From NCBI RefSeq assembly GCF_023555005.1, contig NZ_JAMJPJ010000001.1, positions 310,001 through 374,000 on the forward strand: 64,000 bases of DNA, given 5' to 3'. The position numbers and the translations under genes are program-made. Positions 8,369 to 17,002 of the stretch are shown in pieces. Under the pieces are notes generated by a model. That model was not told the origin of the DNA and did not search any database. It saw nothing but the letters and a program-made list of their open reading frames with translations. The stretch comes from Halomonas llamarensis (GTDB taxonomy: Bacteria; Pseudomonadota; Gammaproteobacteria; Pseudomonadales; Halomonadaceae). Each line of letters starts with the position of its first letter. Position 1 is the stretch's first letter.

Positions 8369-9394
8369 ATGATGAACAAAAAACACCTCGTACTGCTAGC
8401 CTCCACGGGTGCCATTACGTTAGCCGGTGCTGCAACCGCCCAAGCCGACACCTTGGAAGACACCATGGAGCGAGGCGCCGTTCAGTGTGGTGTGAGCGAT
8501 GGTTTGCCAGGGTTTTCCGCGCCGGACGATAAAGGCAACTGGCAGGGCTTAGACGTTGACGTATGTCGCGCGGTAGCCGCAGCGGTGCTGGGCGATGCGA
8601 ATGCCGTTAACTATATATCTTTAAACGCGGTGGAACGCTTCACGGCGCTACAATCCGGCGAAGTTGACGTGCTTTCGCGCAACACCACCTGGACCACCAC
8701 CCGCGATACCACACTGGGCCTTAATTTCGCTGGCGTTAGCTTTTACGACGGCCAAGGCTTCATGGTCGCGCGCGACTTGGGGATTACCAGTGCCGATGAG
8801 CTAGACGGCGCGTCTATCTGCATCCAGTCCGGCACCACCACTGAGCTGAACCTGGCCGATTACTTCCGTGCCAACGACATGGAATTCAACCCCATCGTCT
8901 TTGATACCTCTGAGCAAACCGTGGGTGGCTATCAAGCGGGCCGCTGTGATGTGCTGACCTCCGATACATCGCAACTGGCTGCTCTGCGTATTCAGCTTAG
9001 CGACCCCTCAGCTTCTATGATTCTTTCGGATGTTATCTCCAAAGAGCCGCTAGGTCCGGTGGTTCGCCAAGGCGACGACACCTGGTTCAACATCGTCAAA
9101 TGGTCACTGTTCGCGATGCTTAACGCCGAAGAATTAGGCGTTAACAGCGATAACGTAGACGACATGCTGGCATCCGAAGACCCCAATATCGCACGTCTAC
9201 TGGGTCAGGACGGCAACTATGGCGAAGGCATGAACCTTGAGGCTGACTGGGCCTACAATATCGTAAGCCAAGTCGGCAACTACGCTGAAAGCTTCAACCG
9301 CAACGTGGGCATGGACTCGCCGCTGGAAATTGAACGCGGTGTTAACGCGTTGTGGAACGAAGGTGGCTTCCAGTACGCCCCGCCGATTCGCTAA
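8369..9394 (+). CDS. aapJ: General L-amino acid ABC transporter, substrate-binding protein
   Basis: Periplasmic binding protein of the Aap/Bzt-type broad-range amino acid importer. A signal peptide with a basic start and a hydrophobic core ends near ATAQA, followed by the mature lobe starting DTLEDTMERG. The body has the family-3 solute-binding pattern (VQCGVSDGLPGFSAPDD, GLDVDVCRAVAAAV, SICIQSGTTTELNLADYF). At 341 aa it has the AapJ length. Two ATG codons stand in tandem; AAGG lies about ten bases before the first. It is the first gene of aapJQMP and follows the sigma-54-type promoter. Confidence 0.92.
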   Translation: MMNKKHLVLLASTGAITLAGAATAQADTLEDTMERGAVQCGVSDGLPGFSAPDDKGNWQGLDVDVCRAVAAAVLGDANAVNYISLNAVERFTALQSGEVDVLSRNTTWTTTRDTTLGLNFAGVSFYDGQGFMVARDLGITSADELDGASICIQSGTTTELNLADYFRANDMEFNPIVFDTSEQTVGGYQAGRCDVLTSDTSQLAALRIQLSDPSASMILSDVISKEPLGPVVRQGDDTWFNIVKWSLFAMLNAEELGVNSDNVDDMLASEDPNIARLLGQDGNYGEGMNLEADWAYNIVSQVGNYAESFNRNVGMDSPLEIERGVNALWNEGGFQYAPPIR

Positions 9395-9482
9395 GCGTCT
9401 CGCTTGACCCCCGGCCCGCCGCTCTTATTCAAGTGCATGGCGGGCCATCTGACTGACCTTGCGTATCGCGGAGACGCCACCC

Positions 9483-10676
9483 ATGTCTGTACGACCCAAA
9501 GACGCTCGCCCCGTCGGCCACAAGCCGCCGTTTTGGCGAGACCGCGCAAAGCGCGCACTTATTTTTCAGCTCATTTTAGTCGCCGTTGTCGCGGCTTTCC
9601 TGATCTATATTATCGGCAATACCCAAGCCAACCTGGATGCCCGCGGTATCACTACCGGCTTTGGCTTTTTGAATGACACAGCCGACTTTGGTATTGGTCA
9701 AACGTTAGTCGAGTACTCCTCCCAAAGCAGCTACGCCCGCACCTTCGTGATCGGCTTGCTCAATACACTGCTGGTCGGTGGGTTGGGTGTGTTAGCTGCC
9801 TCGATTATTGGTTTTATTGTCGGCATCGCGCGGTTATCACCGAATTGGCTCATCGCGCGTTTAGCCAATGCTTACATCGAAACGTTCCGTAATATTCCGC
9901 TGCTGTTGCAGATTTTCTTCTGGTACTTCGCTGTGCTGCGTACCTTACCCAGCGCCAGGGAGAGCATGGCGTTTGGCGAAGCCATTTTCCTCAATGTGCG
10001 CGGGCTATACCTGCCCGAACCGCTGTTTGAATCGGGATTCGGGCTCATTCCGGCCGCCTTTATCGTGGCAATTATCGCCACCATTGCCCTGGTGATGTGG
10101 AACAAGCGACGTCATGAAGCCACCGGCAAGCGCTTGCCGGTTTTCTGGATGTCGTTGGTGATTATTTTTGGCTTCCCGCTACTAGTGCTCGTCGTCACTG
10201 GCGTACCGGTTACCTGGGAAATGCCGGTACTGCGCGGCTTTAATTTTGGCGGTGGCATCACCATCATTCCCGAATTTTTAGCTTTGTGGCTGGCGCTTTC
10301 TATCTACACCGCGTCGTTTATTGCCGAAATCGTGCGCTCGGGTATTCAAGCCATTCCCCATGGTCAAACGGAAGCCGCCCAGGCACTGAGCTTGCCGCGC
10401 AAATTAGTGCTGCGGTTAGTGGTGATCCCCCAAGCCATGCGGGTCATCATTCCGCCGCTTACCAGCCAATATCTCAACCTGATTAAAAACTCGTCACTGG
10501 CCACCGCCATCGGCTATCCCGATCTCGTCTCGGTTTTCGCCGGTACCACGCTTAACCAGACCGGTCAGGCCATCGAAGTCATTGCCATGACCATGGCGGT
10601 TTATTTAATCATCAGCTTGCTGGTGTCCATGTTCATGAACTGGTTCAACGCTCGCGTTGCGCTGGTCGAACGCTAG
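9483..10676 (+). CDS. aapQ: General L-amino acid ABC transporter, permease AapQ
   Basis: Inner-membrane permease of the amino acid importer, 397 aa, with a long first half typical of AapQ and a C-terminal binding-protein-dependent transport domain. The ETFRNIPLLLQIFFWYF segment and the cytoplasmic EAA loop (EAAQALSLPRKLVLRLVVIPQAMR) that contacts AapP are clear. The ATG at 9483 is chosen because GGAG lies nine bases upstream; an in-frame TTG eight codons earlier has no ribosome site. It lies 88 bp after aapJ and 15 bp before aapM. Confidence 0.92.
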   Translation: MSVRPKDARPVGHKPPFWRDRAKRALIFQLILVAVVAAFLIYIIGNTQANLDARGITTGFGFLNDTADFGIGQTLVEYSSQSSYARTFVIGLLNTLLVGGLGVLAASIIGFIVGIARLSPNWLIARLANAYIETFRNIPLLLQIFFWYFAVLRTLPSARESMAFGEAIFLNVRGLYLPEPLFESGFGLIPAAFIVAIIATIALVMWNKRRHEATGKRLPVFWMSLVIIFGFPLLVLVVTGVPVTWEMPVLRGFNFGGGITIIPEFLALWLALSIYTASFIAEIVRSGIQAIPHGQTEAAQALSLPRKLVLRLVVIPQAMRVIIPPLTSQYLNLIKNSSLATAIGYPDLVSVFAGTTLNQTGQAIEVIAMTMAVYLIISLLVSMFMNWFNARVALVER

Positions 10677-10691
10677 GCCGGAGGCGACTTT

Positions 10692-11792
10692 ATGATTCAC
10701 AACAAAGACATGATACCCGAGCAGCCAGCGCCGAAAGGCACCATTGGCCCCATCGCCTGGCTACGCGGCAACCTGTTCAACAGCCCGGTCAATAGCATCT
10801 TCACGCTATTAGGCTTGTATGTTCTGTATCTGCTATTGGTGCCAACGATTCAGTGGGTTTTCATTAATGCCGACTGGGTGGGCGATAGCCGTGAAGATTG
10901 CTCACGGGTGGGCGCCTGCTGGGTATTCATCAACGCGCGTTTTTCCCAGTTTATTTATGGCCTCTACCCCAGCGAGGAGTATTGGCGTGCCAACATCGTA
11001 TTCGCCATGTTCGCCGGCATTATTGCCTGGATGGTCATTCCCCGCTTGCCGTTTAAGCGCTGGGTGACCGTGTTTGCCTTATTAGGCTTCCCGGTCATCG
11101 CCTATGTGCTTTTACACGGTGGCTACTTTGACTTGCCACGCGTTTCCACTCACCGCTGGGGCGGCTTAATGCTGACGCTGCTGCTGGCAAGCGTCGGGAT
11201 GATTGGCGCGCTACCCATCGGTATTGTGTTGGCGCTTGGGCGACGTTCCAACATGCCCATCGTCAAATCCTTCTGCGTGGTTTTCATCGAGTTCTGGCGC
11301 GGCGTGCCGCTGATCACCATCTTGTTCATGGCCTCGGTAATGTTGCCGCTGTTTTTACCCTCCGAAATCACCATTGACCGCCTTATTCGTGCGCTGATAG
11401 GCCTGACGCTGTTCCAAAGTGCTTACATGGCGGAGGTAATTCGCGGCGGCTTACAGGCCATTCCCAAAGGCCAGGATGAAGCGGCGGCGGCGCTGGGGAT
11501 GACGTATTGGAAGCGTATGGGGCTGATCATCATGCCACAAGCGCTGAAGATGATGATTCCCGGTATCGTCAATACGTTTATCTCGCTGTTTAAAGACACC
11601 ACGCTGGTGATGATCATTGGGCTGTTTGATCTGCTGGGTATCGTGCAAGCGGCGCTTTCTGATTCGCGCTGGCTAGGTTTCTCATTAGAAGGCTATGTAT
11701 TTGCCGCGTTTGTTTTCTGGACCTTCTGTTTCAGCATGTCGCGCTACAGCCAGTACCTAGAGCGCAAGCTAAATACCGGTCATAAGCAGTAA
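10692..11792 (+). CDS. aapM: General L-amino acid ABC transporter, permease AapM
   Basis: Second permease of the amino acid importer, 366 aa, expected to pair with AapQ in the inner membrane. Several hydrophobic helices are followed by the transport core with EFWRGVPLITILFMASV and the EAA loop (EAAAALGMTYWKRMGLIIMPQAL). GGAGG stands just upstream of the ATG. The gene lies 15 bp after aapQ and 48 bp before aapP. Confidence 0.92.
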   Translation: MIHNKDMIPEQPAPKGTIGPIAWLRGNLFNSPVNSIFTLLGLYVLYLLLVPTIQWVFINADWVGDSREDCSRVGACWVFINARFSQFIYGLYPSEEYWRANIVFAMFAGIIAWMVIPRLPFKRWVTVFALLGFPVIAYVLLHGGYFDLPRVSTHRWGGLMLTLLLASVGMIGALPIGIVLALGRRSNMPIVKSFCVVFIEFWRGVPLITILFMASVMLPLFLPSEITIDRLIRALIGLTLFQSAYMAEVIRGGLQAIPKGQDEAAAALGMTYWKRMGLIIMPQALKMMIPGIVNTFISLFKDTTLVMIIGLFDLLGIVQAALSDSRWLGFSLEGYVFAAFVFWTFCFSMSRYSQYLERKLNTGHKQ

Positions 11793-11840
11793 TGTCGCGT
11801 TTATGCGTTTAAACATCCAGGTTTTGAGTAGGATTCCAAC

Positions 11841-12602
11841 ATGACACAAGCAGCCACTAATACCGCCGATTTGATGGTCGAGATGCAAAACGTCAATAAG
11901 TGGTTCGGCGATTTCCACGTACTGCGAGATATCTACCTTGAGGTCAAGCGTGGCGAGCGCATCGTGGTATGCGGCCCCTCAGGCTCGGGTAAATCCACCC
12001 TGATTCGCTGTATCAACCACCTTGAAGCGCACCAAAAAGGCGACATCGTCGTGGGCGGTGTTCCGCTGACCCAAGACGTGAAGCGTATTGAGCAAATTCG
12101 CCGCAGCGTCGGCATGGTATTTCAGCACTTCAACTTATTCCCGCATTTATCGGTACTGGAAAACTGCTGTATCGCGCCGATGTGGGTACAAAAAAAGCCG
12201 CGCAAAGAGGCCGAAGCATTAGCCATGGAATACCTTGAGCGAGTGCGTATTGCCGAGCAGGCACTCAAGTATCCGGGGCAACTTTCCGGCGGCCAGCAAC
12301 AACGCGTGGCGATTGCCCGCTCATTGTGCATGCACCCGGACGTGATGCTATTTGATGAGCCGACTTCCGCGCTTGACCCCGAGATGATTAAAGAAGTACT
12401 GGACGTCATGGTGGAGCTGGCCGAGGAAGGCATGACCATGATTTGTGTAACTCACGAAATGGGCTTCGCCAAAACCGTGGCTGACCGGGTAATCTTCATG
12501 GACCAGGGGCAAATCATCGAAGAGAACGCGCCCGAGCCCTTCTTCAACGACCCGCAGTCCGAACGCACTCAGTTGTTCTTAAGCCAGATTCTGGGGCATT
12601 AA
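11841..12602 (+). CDS. aapP: General L-amino acid ABC transporter, ATPase AapP
   Basis: Cytoplasmic ATPase that powers the importer; 253 aa. Walker A GPSGSGKS is at 45-52, the Q-loop lies in [10 protein letters not shown], the signature LSGGQQQR is at 148-155, and Walker B VMLFDEP is at 168-174, followed by the H-loop CVTHE. It belongs to the polar amino acid (GlnQ/HisP) class. It is the last gene of the operon and is followed by a long stem-loop. Confidence 0.95.
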   Translation: MTQAATNTADLMVEMQNVNKWFGDFHVLRDIYLEVKRGERIVVCGPSGSGKSTLIRCINHLEAHQKGDIVVGGVPLTQDVKRIEQIRRSVGMVFQHFNLFPHLSVLENCCIAPMWVQKKPRKEAEALAMEYLERVRIAEQALKYPGQLSGGQQQRVAIARSLCMHPDVMLFDEPTSALDPEMIKEVLDVMVELAEEGMTMICVTHEMGFAKTVADRVIFMDQGQIIEENAPEPFFNDPQSERTQLFLSQILGH

Positions 12603-12642
12603 CCCACAACCCCTGCCACCAAGTAGCTGTTGATAAGTACGT

Positions 12643-12672
12643 CATTATGGGTCTCGCTTGAGGCCCATAATG
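12643..12672 (+). terminator. Stem-loop after aapP
   Basis: CATTATGGG and CCCATAATG enclose an inner CTC-GCTT-GAG stem about 40 bases after the aapP stop. The stem is long and well paired but has no clear T-run, so it is either a weak terminator or an RNA-stabilising 3' structure for the convergent transcripts. Confidence 0.5.
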
Positions 12673-12779
12673 CTTATAAGGCGTTTAAACACGCCGTTAA
12701 AAACAATGTACAAAAGTAAGCGATACCACGGGAAAGCGATAAGTCTACGCTAATGACTTCCGCCGACTGACGACAAGGT

Positions 12780-13373
12780 CTAACCACCTATTTGCGTAAT
12801 ACTGGCGGGGATCAGAGCTGACTGCTCACGGTGCTGGCTCAGCGGCTTTCCGGCCAGTGCCGTGAGCAGGATTTGCAGCGGATCGCCGTGGCTAACCAGG
12901 ACAATGATTTCTCCGCTGGCCTGCTGCTCCCAAGCGTCTATGACGGCACACATACGCTCTGCCACCGCGCTCACCGCTTCGACCTGGTGATGCTGATGCT
13001 CTGCGTTCTGGGCATCCAACGCCCATATGCTGGGGTAGCGATCATCGCCCTGCCCCTCCAACTCGCCAAAATAGCGTTCTCGCAAGCGCGTCTCCACGCT
13101 TGGCGTGAGTCCAAACGCGGCGGCAATGTGAGCCGCCGTTTGCGACGTGCGCAAAAAATCCGAATGCACGACGCGAGTGGGGGTCGGCCACTGCCAATCG
13201 GCCACCCGCTGGGCAAGCTGTTGCTCGCCCAGCGCTGAAAGGCCGAAATCCGCCACGCCGCGCTCTGGCGAGCTGACAATCACGCCCTGTTGGTTGGCCT
13301 GGCTATGGCCATGGCGCATTAATAAATAGCGATTGCGCCAATGGTCGTAAGGCGACTGTAAAGTATTTGACAT
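12780..13373 (-). CDS. Histidine phosphatase (phosphoglycerate mutase-like) family protein
   Basis: Branch-1 histidine phosphatase of 197 aa. The catalytic RHG is at 20-22 (LLMRHGHSQAN), the second active-site part is in RERYFGELEG near 98-107, and SHG at 161-163 supplies the second histidine. These residues form the phosphohistidine pocket. Lack of the full glycolytic mutase signature and the short length suggest a phosphatase of unknown substrate rather than GpmA. It is transcribed away from phnD; only a weak AGGG precedes the ATG. Confidence 0.82.
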   Translation of the reverse strand: MSNTLQSPYDHWRNRYLLMRHGHSQANQQGVIVSSPERGVADFGLSALGEQQLAQRVADWQWPTPTRVVHSDFLRTSQTAAHIAAAFGLTPSVETRLRERYFGELEGQGDDRYPSIWALDAQNAEHQHHQVEAVSAVAERMCAVIDAWEQQASGEIIVLVSHGDPLQILLTALAGKPLSQHREQSALIPASITQIGG

Positions 13374-13394
13374 AAGTTCGTCACAAACCCTAGA

Positions 13395-13414
13395 TTGAAA
13401 GTGTCAGCTTTCAA
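13395..13414. promoter_or_regulatory. Inverted repeat in the phnD promoter region
   Basis: TTGAAAG and CTTTCAA flank the six bases TGTCAG in the divergent gap between the phosphatase gene and phnD. It is a perfect dyad suited to a dimeric regulator. I could not match it to a Pho box. Confidence 0.45.
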
Positions 13415-13525
13415 AAATAATCATCCTTCACACCCAATGTCCACTTATGAAACATTTCCCGCTTTCTTAGTAGAAAATCCCGATGAGGGAACACAACACA
13501 AAAACAACGCACAACGAGGCTTACT

Positions 13526-14512
13526 ATGACAACGCCGCTCTTCCGCAAGCGCCCGCTTGCAATGTTCACCGCTATATCGCTATTCGCTCTGCTATCCACC
13601 CACGCCTACGCTGAATGTGAGCGAGGCGACCTAGCGGATATCTATTGTGACGAAGATGGCAACATGGTGGCAGACCGCCCCAGCAATGAATCGGAGTGGG
13701 CCAATCCCGACACGCTGATCTTCGCCTACACCCCGGTAGAAGACCCGGCCATCTATTCAGATATCTGGCAGCCCTTTATCGACCACCTGGAAGACGTCAC
13801 CGAGCGCGATGTGCGCTTCTTCGCGGTGCAGTCCAATGCCGCCCAGGTTGAAGCCATGCGCAGCGGACGGCTGCATATCGCCGGGTTCTCCACCGGTCCC
13901 ACGCCTTTCGCGGTGAATCTCGCCGGTGCTGTACCGTTTGCCCTGATGGGCTCCGACGACGGCCGATTTGGTTACACTCTGCAGCTGTTCACCCATGTCG
14001 ATTCCGATATCCATGAAGTAGAAGACCTCAAGGGCAAGCGTGTCGCCCACACGTCCCCGACCTCCAACTCGGGCAACCAAGCCCCTCGCGCGTTACTGCC
14101 CGAGCTTGGCGCCACCCCTGGTGAAGATTACGAAGTGATCTACTCCGGCAGCCACGACCAGTCCATGCTCGGCGTTGTGGCTCAAGACTATGACGCTGCC
14201 CCGGTGGCATCAGAAGTCGTCGAGCGAATGGCCGCGCGGGGCCTGTACGATGAAGACGACGTGCGTCTGATCTACGAATCCGACAGCTTCCCCACCACTT
14301 CGTACAACTACGCGCACGACCTGCATCCGGACCTGGTGGACAAAATTGAAGAAGCCTTCTTCAGCTTTGATTTTACGGGCACCGAGCTCGGTGAAGAGTT
14401 TGAAGGCGTCGAGAAGTTCATTCCTATCAATTACAAAGACAACTGGAAGGTGATTCGTCAAATCCAGGCAGCTAATGGCGTGAGCTATACGCCTGAAAAC
14501 CTGGAAGAGTAA
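13526..14512 (+). CDS. phnD: Phosphonate-type ABC transporter, substrate-binding protein
   Basis: Periplasmic binding protein of the PhnD family (phosphonate, phosphite or phosphate esters), 328 aa. A signal peptide ends near THAYA. The mature part starts with two Cys (CERGDLADIYC) and then the family body: FAYTPVEDP, the helix QPFIDHLEDVT, AAQVEAMRSGRLHIAGFSTG, and VAHTSPTSNSGNQAPR, which forms the ligand pocket. GAGG lies shortly before the ATG. No C-P lyase, phosphonatase or phosphite dehydrogenase genes lie nearby, so the substrate stays open. Confidence 0.88.
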   Translation: MTTPLFRKRPLAMFTAISLFALLSTHAYAECERGDLADIYCDEDGNMVADRPSNESEWANPDTLIFAYTPVEDPAIYSDIWQPFIDHLEDVTERDVRFFAVQSNAAQVEAMRSGRLHIAGFSTGPTPFAVNLAGAVPFALMGSDDGRFGYTLQLFTHVDSDIHEVEDLKGKRVAHTSPTSNSGNQAPRALLPELGATPGEDYEVIYSGSHDQSMLGVVAQDYDAAPVASEVVERMAARGLYDEDDVRLIYESDSFPTTSYNYAHDLHPDLVDKIEEAFFSFDFTGTELGEEFEGVEKFIPINYKDNWKVIRQIQAANGVSYTPENLEE

Positions 14513-14519
14513 AATCTAA

Positions 14520-14550
14520 CGCACCGCCATTGGCGGTGCGGTTATTTTCT
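14520..14550 (+). terminator. Stem-loop between phnD and phnC
   Basis: CGCACCGCC, loop ATT and GGCGGTGCG form a perfect nine-pair stem followed by the T-rich GTTATTTTCT. Lying just after phnD inside the operon, it probably terminates part of the transcripts so that the binding protein is made in excess over the membrane complex. Confidence 0.75.
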
Positions 14551-14569
14551 CGACGATGGACACGAACAC

Positions 14570-15367
14570 ATGCTGGAAATTACCAATCTGGTCAAACGCT
14601 ATGGCCACGATGAAGCCGTGCTAAAAGAGCTTGACCTCAAGGTAGAGGGAAACAGTGTTGTTGCTATCGTAGGCGCGTCGGGGGCGGGTAAAAGCACCAT
14701 GCTGAGGTGCATTAATCGCCTCGTCGAGCCGACCTCCGGCTCTATCAAGCTTAACGGCCATGAGCTTTTACGCCTGAGAGGGGCGCAACTACGCCGTGCG
14801 CGACGCAAAATTGGCATGGTGTTCCAGGGCTTTAACCTGCTGGACCGGTTAACCGTGATGGAAAACGTGCTGGCCGGACGATTGGGCTACGTGAACCTCT
14901 ACCAGGCGATTTCACGCCGCTACCCCCAGGCCGATATCGAGCGTGCCTTTGTGCTAATGGAACGCGTCGGCATCGCTCACTACGCCAACAAGCGCGCCGA
15001 TGAGCTTTCCGGCGGCGAGCGCCAGCGAGTCGGCGTCGTTCGCGCCTTGATGCAGGAGCCTGACGTACTGCTTGCCGATGAGCCCACGGCGTCCCTCGAC
15101 CCGCGTACGTCAGAGCAGATTATGGTCCTGCTGCAAAGCCTGGCAAGCGAGCTCTCTTTGCCGGTGCTGATTAATATTCACAACGTCGCCCAGGCAAAGA
15201 CCTATACCGAGCGCATCGTGGGCTTACGCCACGGTAAAATGATCTTTGATGGTCTGCCTGCCGACTTCAATAAAGACGCCTTGGATGCCATCTACGGCGG
15301 GATTGACGCGCCGGACGATGCGATCACCGATACCCCCGCGGAGGAGCACGCCCATGACGCCTCCTGA
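14570..15367 (+). CDS. phnC: Phosphonate-type ABC transporter, ATPase
   Basis: ATPase subunit of the importer, 265 aa. Walker A GASGAGKS (35-42), signature LSGGERQR (146-153) and Walker B VLLADEP (166-172) are complete, and the sequence follows PhnC (VFQGFNLLDRLTVMENVLAGRLG). It lies 19 bp after the internal stem-loop and overlaps phnE1 by 14 bp. Confidence 0.93.
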   Translation: MLEITNLVKRYGHDEAVLKELDLKVEGNSVVAIVGASGAGKSTMLRCINRLVEPTSGSIKLNGHELLRLRGAQLRRARRKIGMVFQGFNLLDRLTVMENVLAGRLGYVNLYQAISRRYPQADIERAFVLMERVGIAHYANKRADELSGGERQRVGVVRALMQEPDVLLADEPTASLDPRTSEQIMVLLQSLASELSLPVLINIHNVAQAKTYTERIVGLRHGKMIFDGLPADFNKDALDAIYGGIDAPDDAITDTPAEEHAHDAS

Positions 15368-16166
15368 CGCTCAATCATCGACACCCCGCACCTGGAAAAA
15401 GCCGCCGTTTATTGCCAACCCGCTGCTGCGCTACGGCTTGATCATCGTCGGCGTCGTCTACCTGGTCTGGGCCTTTGGCTCACTGCCGTTCAACTGGGCA
15501 CGGATTGCAGAAGGCCTACCCCGCGCGGGGCGAATTTTTGGCGGTGGTTTCCCGCCCAACCTTGAGCGCTATGAGCTGCTGATAACGGGCTTCAAAGAAA
15601 GCTTTCAAATCGCCATTATGGCCACCCTGGTCGGGGTGCTTCTGTCGATCCCCTTTGCCGTCATGGCGGCGCGTAATATCGCCCCGATGCCCATTTACAT
15701 CATCGGCCGGGCGGTGATTATTATCTCGCGCAGCTTCCATCCGGTTATCGTGGCGATCCTCTTTGTGGCCGCCGTCGGGTTTGGCCCGCTCGCGGGGATT
15801 TTGACGCTGATCCTCTATTCGATCGGCTTTGTCGGCAAACTGCTCGCCGAAGAGATCGAAGAAATTGACTGGGGCCAGGTAGAGGCCATGAAGGCCGCAG
15901 GCGCAGGCTATGGGGCCATACTGTTCTATGCGGTCTTTCCGCAGATACTACCGCGCCAGGTAGGGCTTTCCATGTATCAACTGGACAGTAATCTGCGCGC
16001 CTCGGCGGTGGTCGGGATTGTCGGCGCGGGCGGCATTGGCAGCACGCTGATGAACGCCTTTGGACGCTACGATTACGATTTCGCCTTTGCCATTTTGCTG
16101 GTGATTATCGCCGTCATTCTGCTCAGCGAAGGCATCAGCGGCTGGGTAAGGAAAAAAATATGGTAG
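15354..16166 (+). CDS. phnE: Phosphonate-type ABC transporter, permease 1
   Basis: Inner-membrane permease of the PhnE family, 270 aa. The ATG at 15354, inside the 3' end of phnC, is chosen because GGAGGAG lies just upstream; longer in-frame starts would give an unlikely N-terminus. The EAA loop (EEIDWGQVEAMKAAGAGYG) and the following transmembrane core (VVGIVGAGGIGSTLMNAFG) are typical. It overlaps the second permease gene by 7 bp (ATGGTAG). The two permeases probably form a heterodimer. Confidence 0.9.
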   Translation: MTPPDAQSSTPRTWKKPPFIANPLLRYGLIIVGVVYLVWAFGSLPFNWARIAEGLPRAGRIFGGGFPPNLERYELLITGFKESFQIAIMATLVGVLLSIPFAVMAARNIAPMPIYIIGRAVIIISRSFHPVIVAILFVAAVGFGPLAGILTLILYSIGFVGKLLAEEIEEIDWGQVEAMKAAGAGYGAILFYAVFPQILPRQVGLSMYQLDSNLRASAVVGIVGAGGIGSTLMNAFGRYDYDFAFAILLVIIAVILLSEGISGWVRKKIW

Positions 16167-16969
16167 ATCACGCTCAACAGCTTGCCGACCACGTTTGGCA
16201 GCGCCATAACCCCAAACAGCGTCTTATCCGCTTTGCCGTGCTTCTCGCCACCGCGATGCTGGTTTTTTGGGCGGTGCGCGATATTGATATCTTCTGGCCC
16301 TGGGTATGGGATGCGCCCAATCAGATTACCGGGCTTGGCGCCCGTATGTGGCCGCCCAGTGGCGAAGGCTTAAACAACATCATTGGCGCCTTGATCGAAA
16401 CCGTGCATATCGCCACCCTGGCCACCTTCCTGACGATTTTTCTGGCCCTACCGGTGGCCTATATTGCCGCCCAGAACACCACGCCAAACCGGGCCTGCCT
16501 ATGGCTTGGGCGTTTTATTCTGGTCGCCAGCCGTTCGGTAAACACCATTATCTGGGCGCTGCTGTTCGTGGCGATTTTCGGCCCTGGGGTACTCGCCGGT
16601 ATTCTGGCGATCATATTTCGCTCCATCGGCTTTATCGGCAAGCTGATGGGCGAGGCAATTGAGGAGATTGACCGGCGCCCGGTTGAGGCCATGGAAGCCA
16701 CCGGGGCCTCTAAAGCCAAAGTAATTGCCTATGCGGTGGTTCCCCAAGTCATGCCTGCCTTTTTTGCCATCGTGATTCTGCGCTGGGATATCAACATTCG
16801 CGAATCGACGGTTCTGGGGCTGGTAGGCGCGGGTGGTATTGGGGTTATCTTGCAAGGCTCGATTGATACCTTTGCCTGGCAGACCGTGGCCACCATCCTG
16901 ATCGCCATCATCGTGTTAGTACTGATTGGCGAGGCCGTGACGAGTCTGCTGCGTAGCAAGGTGCTTTAA
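16160..16969 (+). CDS. phnE: Phosphonate-type ABC transporter, permease 2
   Basis: Second PhnE-family permease, 269 aa, clearly paralogous to the preceding one: both carry SIGFxGKLxxEEIEEID-type EAA loops (here GEAIEEIDRRPVEAMEATGA) and a VLGLVGAGGIG segment. Tandem phnE genes are common in phosphonate and phosphite transport operons. It is the last gene of the operon and meets the convergent GGDEF gene 33 bp later. Confidence 0.9.
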   Translation: MVDHAQQLADHVWQRHNPKQRLIRFAVLLATAMLVFWAVRDIDIFWPWVWDAPNQITGLGARMWPPSGEGLNNIIGALIETVHIATLATFLTIFLALPVAYIAAQNTTPNRACLWLGRFILVASRSVNTIIWALLFVAIFGPGVLAGILAIIFRSIGFIGKLMGEAIEEIDRRPVEAMEATGASKAKVIAYAVVPQVMPAFFAIVILRWDINIRESTVLGLVGAGGIGVILQGSIDTFAWQTVATILIAIIVLVLIGEAVTSLLRSKVL

Positions 16970-17002
16970 GCCACGTCTTGTTGCCCAAAGCGAGCGTTTA
17001 AC

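Noticed and set aside
13374-13525. Pho box upstream of phnD
   Set aside because: GTCAC- and TGTCAG-like pieces exist but not as two direct repeats with 11-bp spacing.
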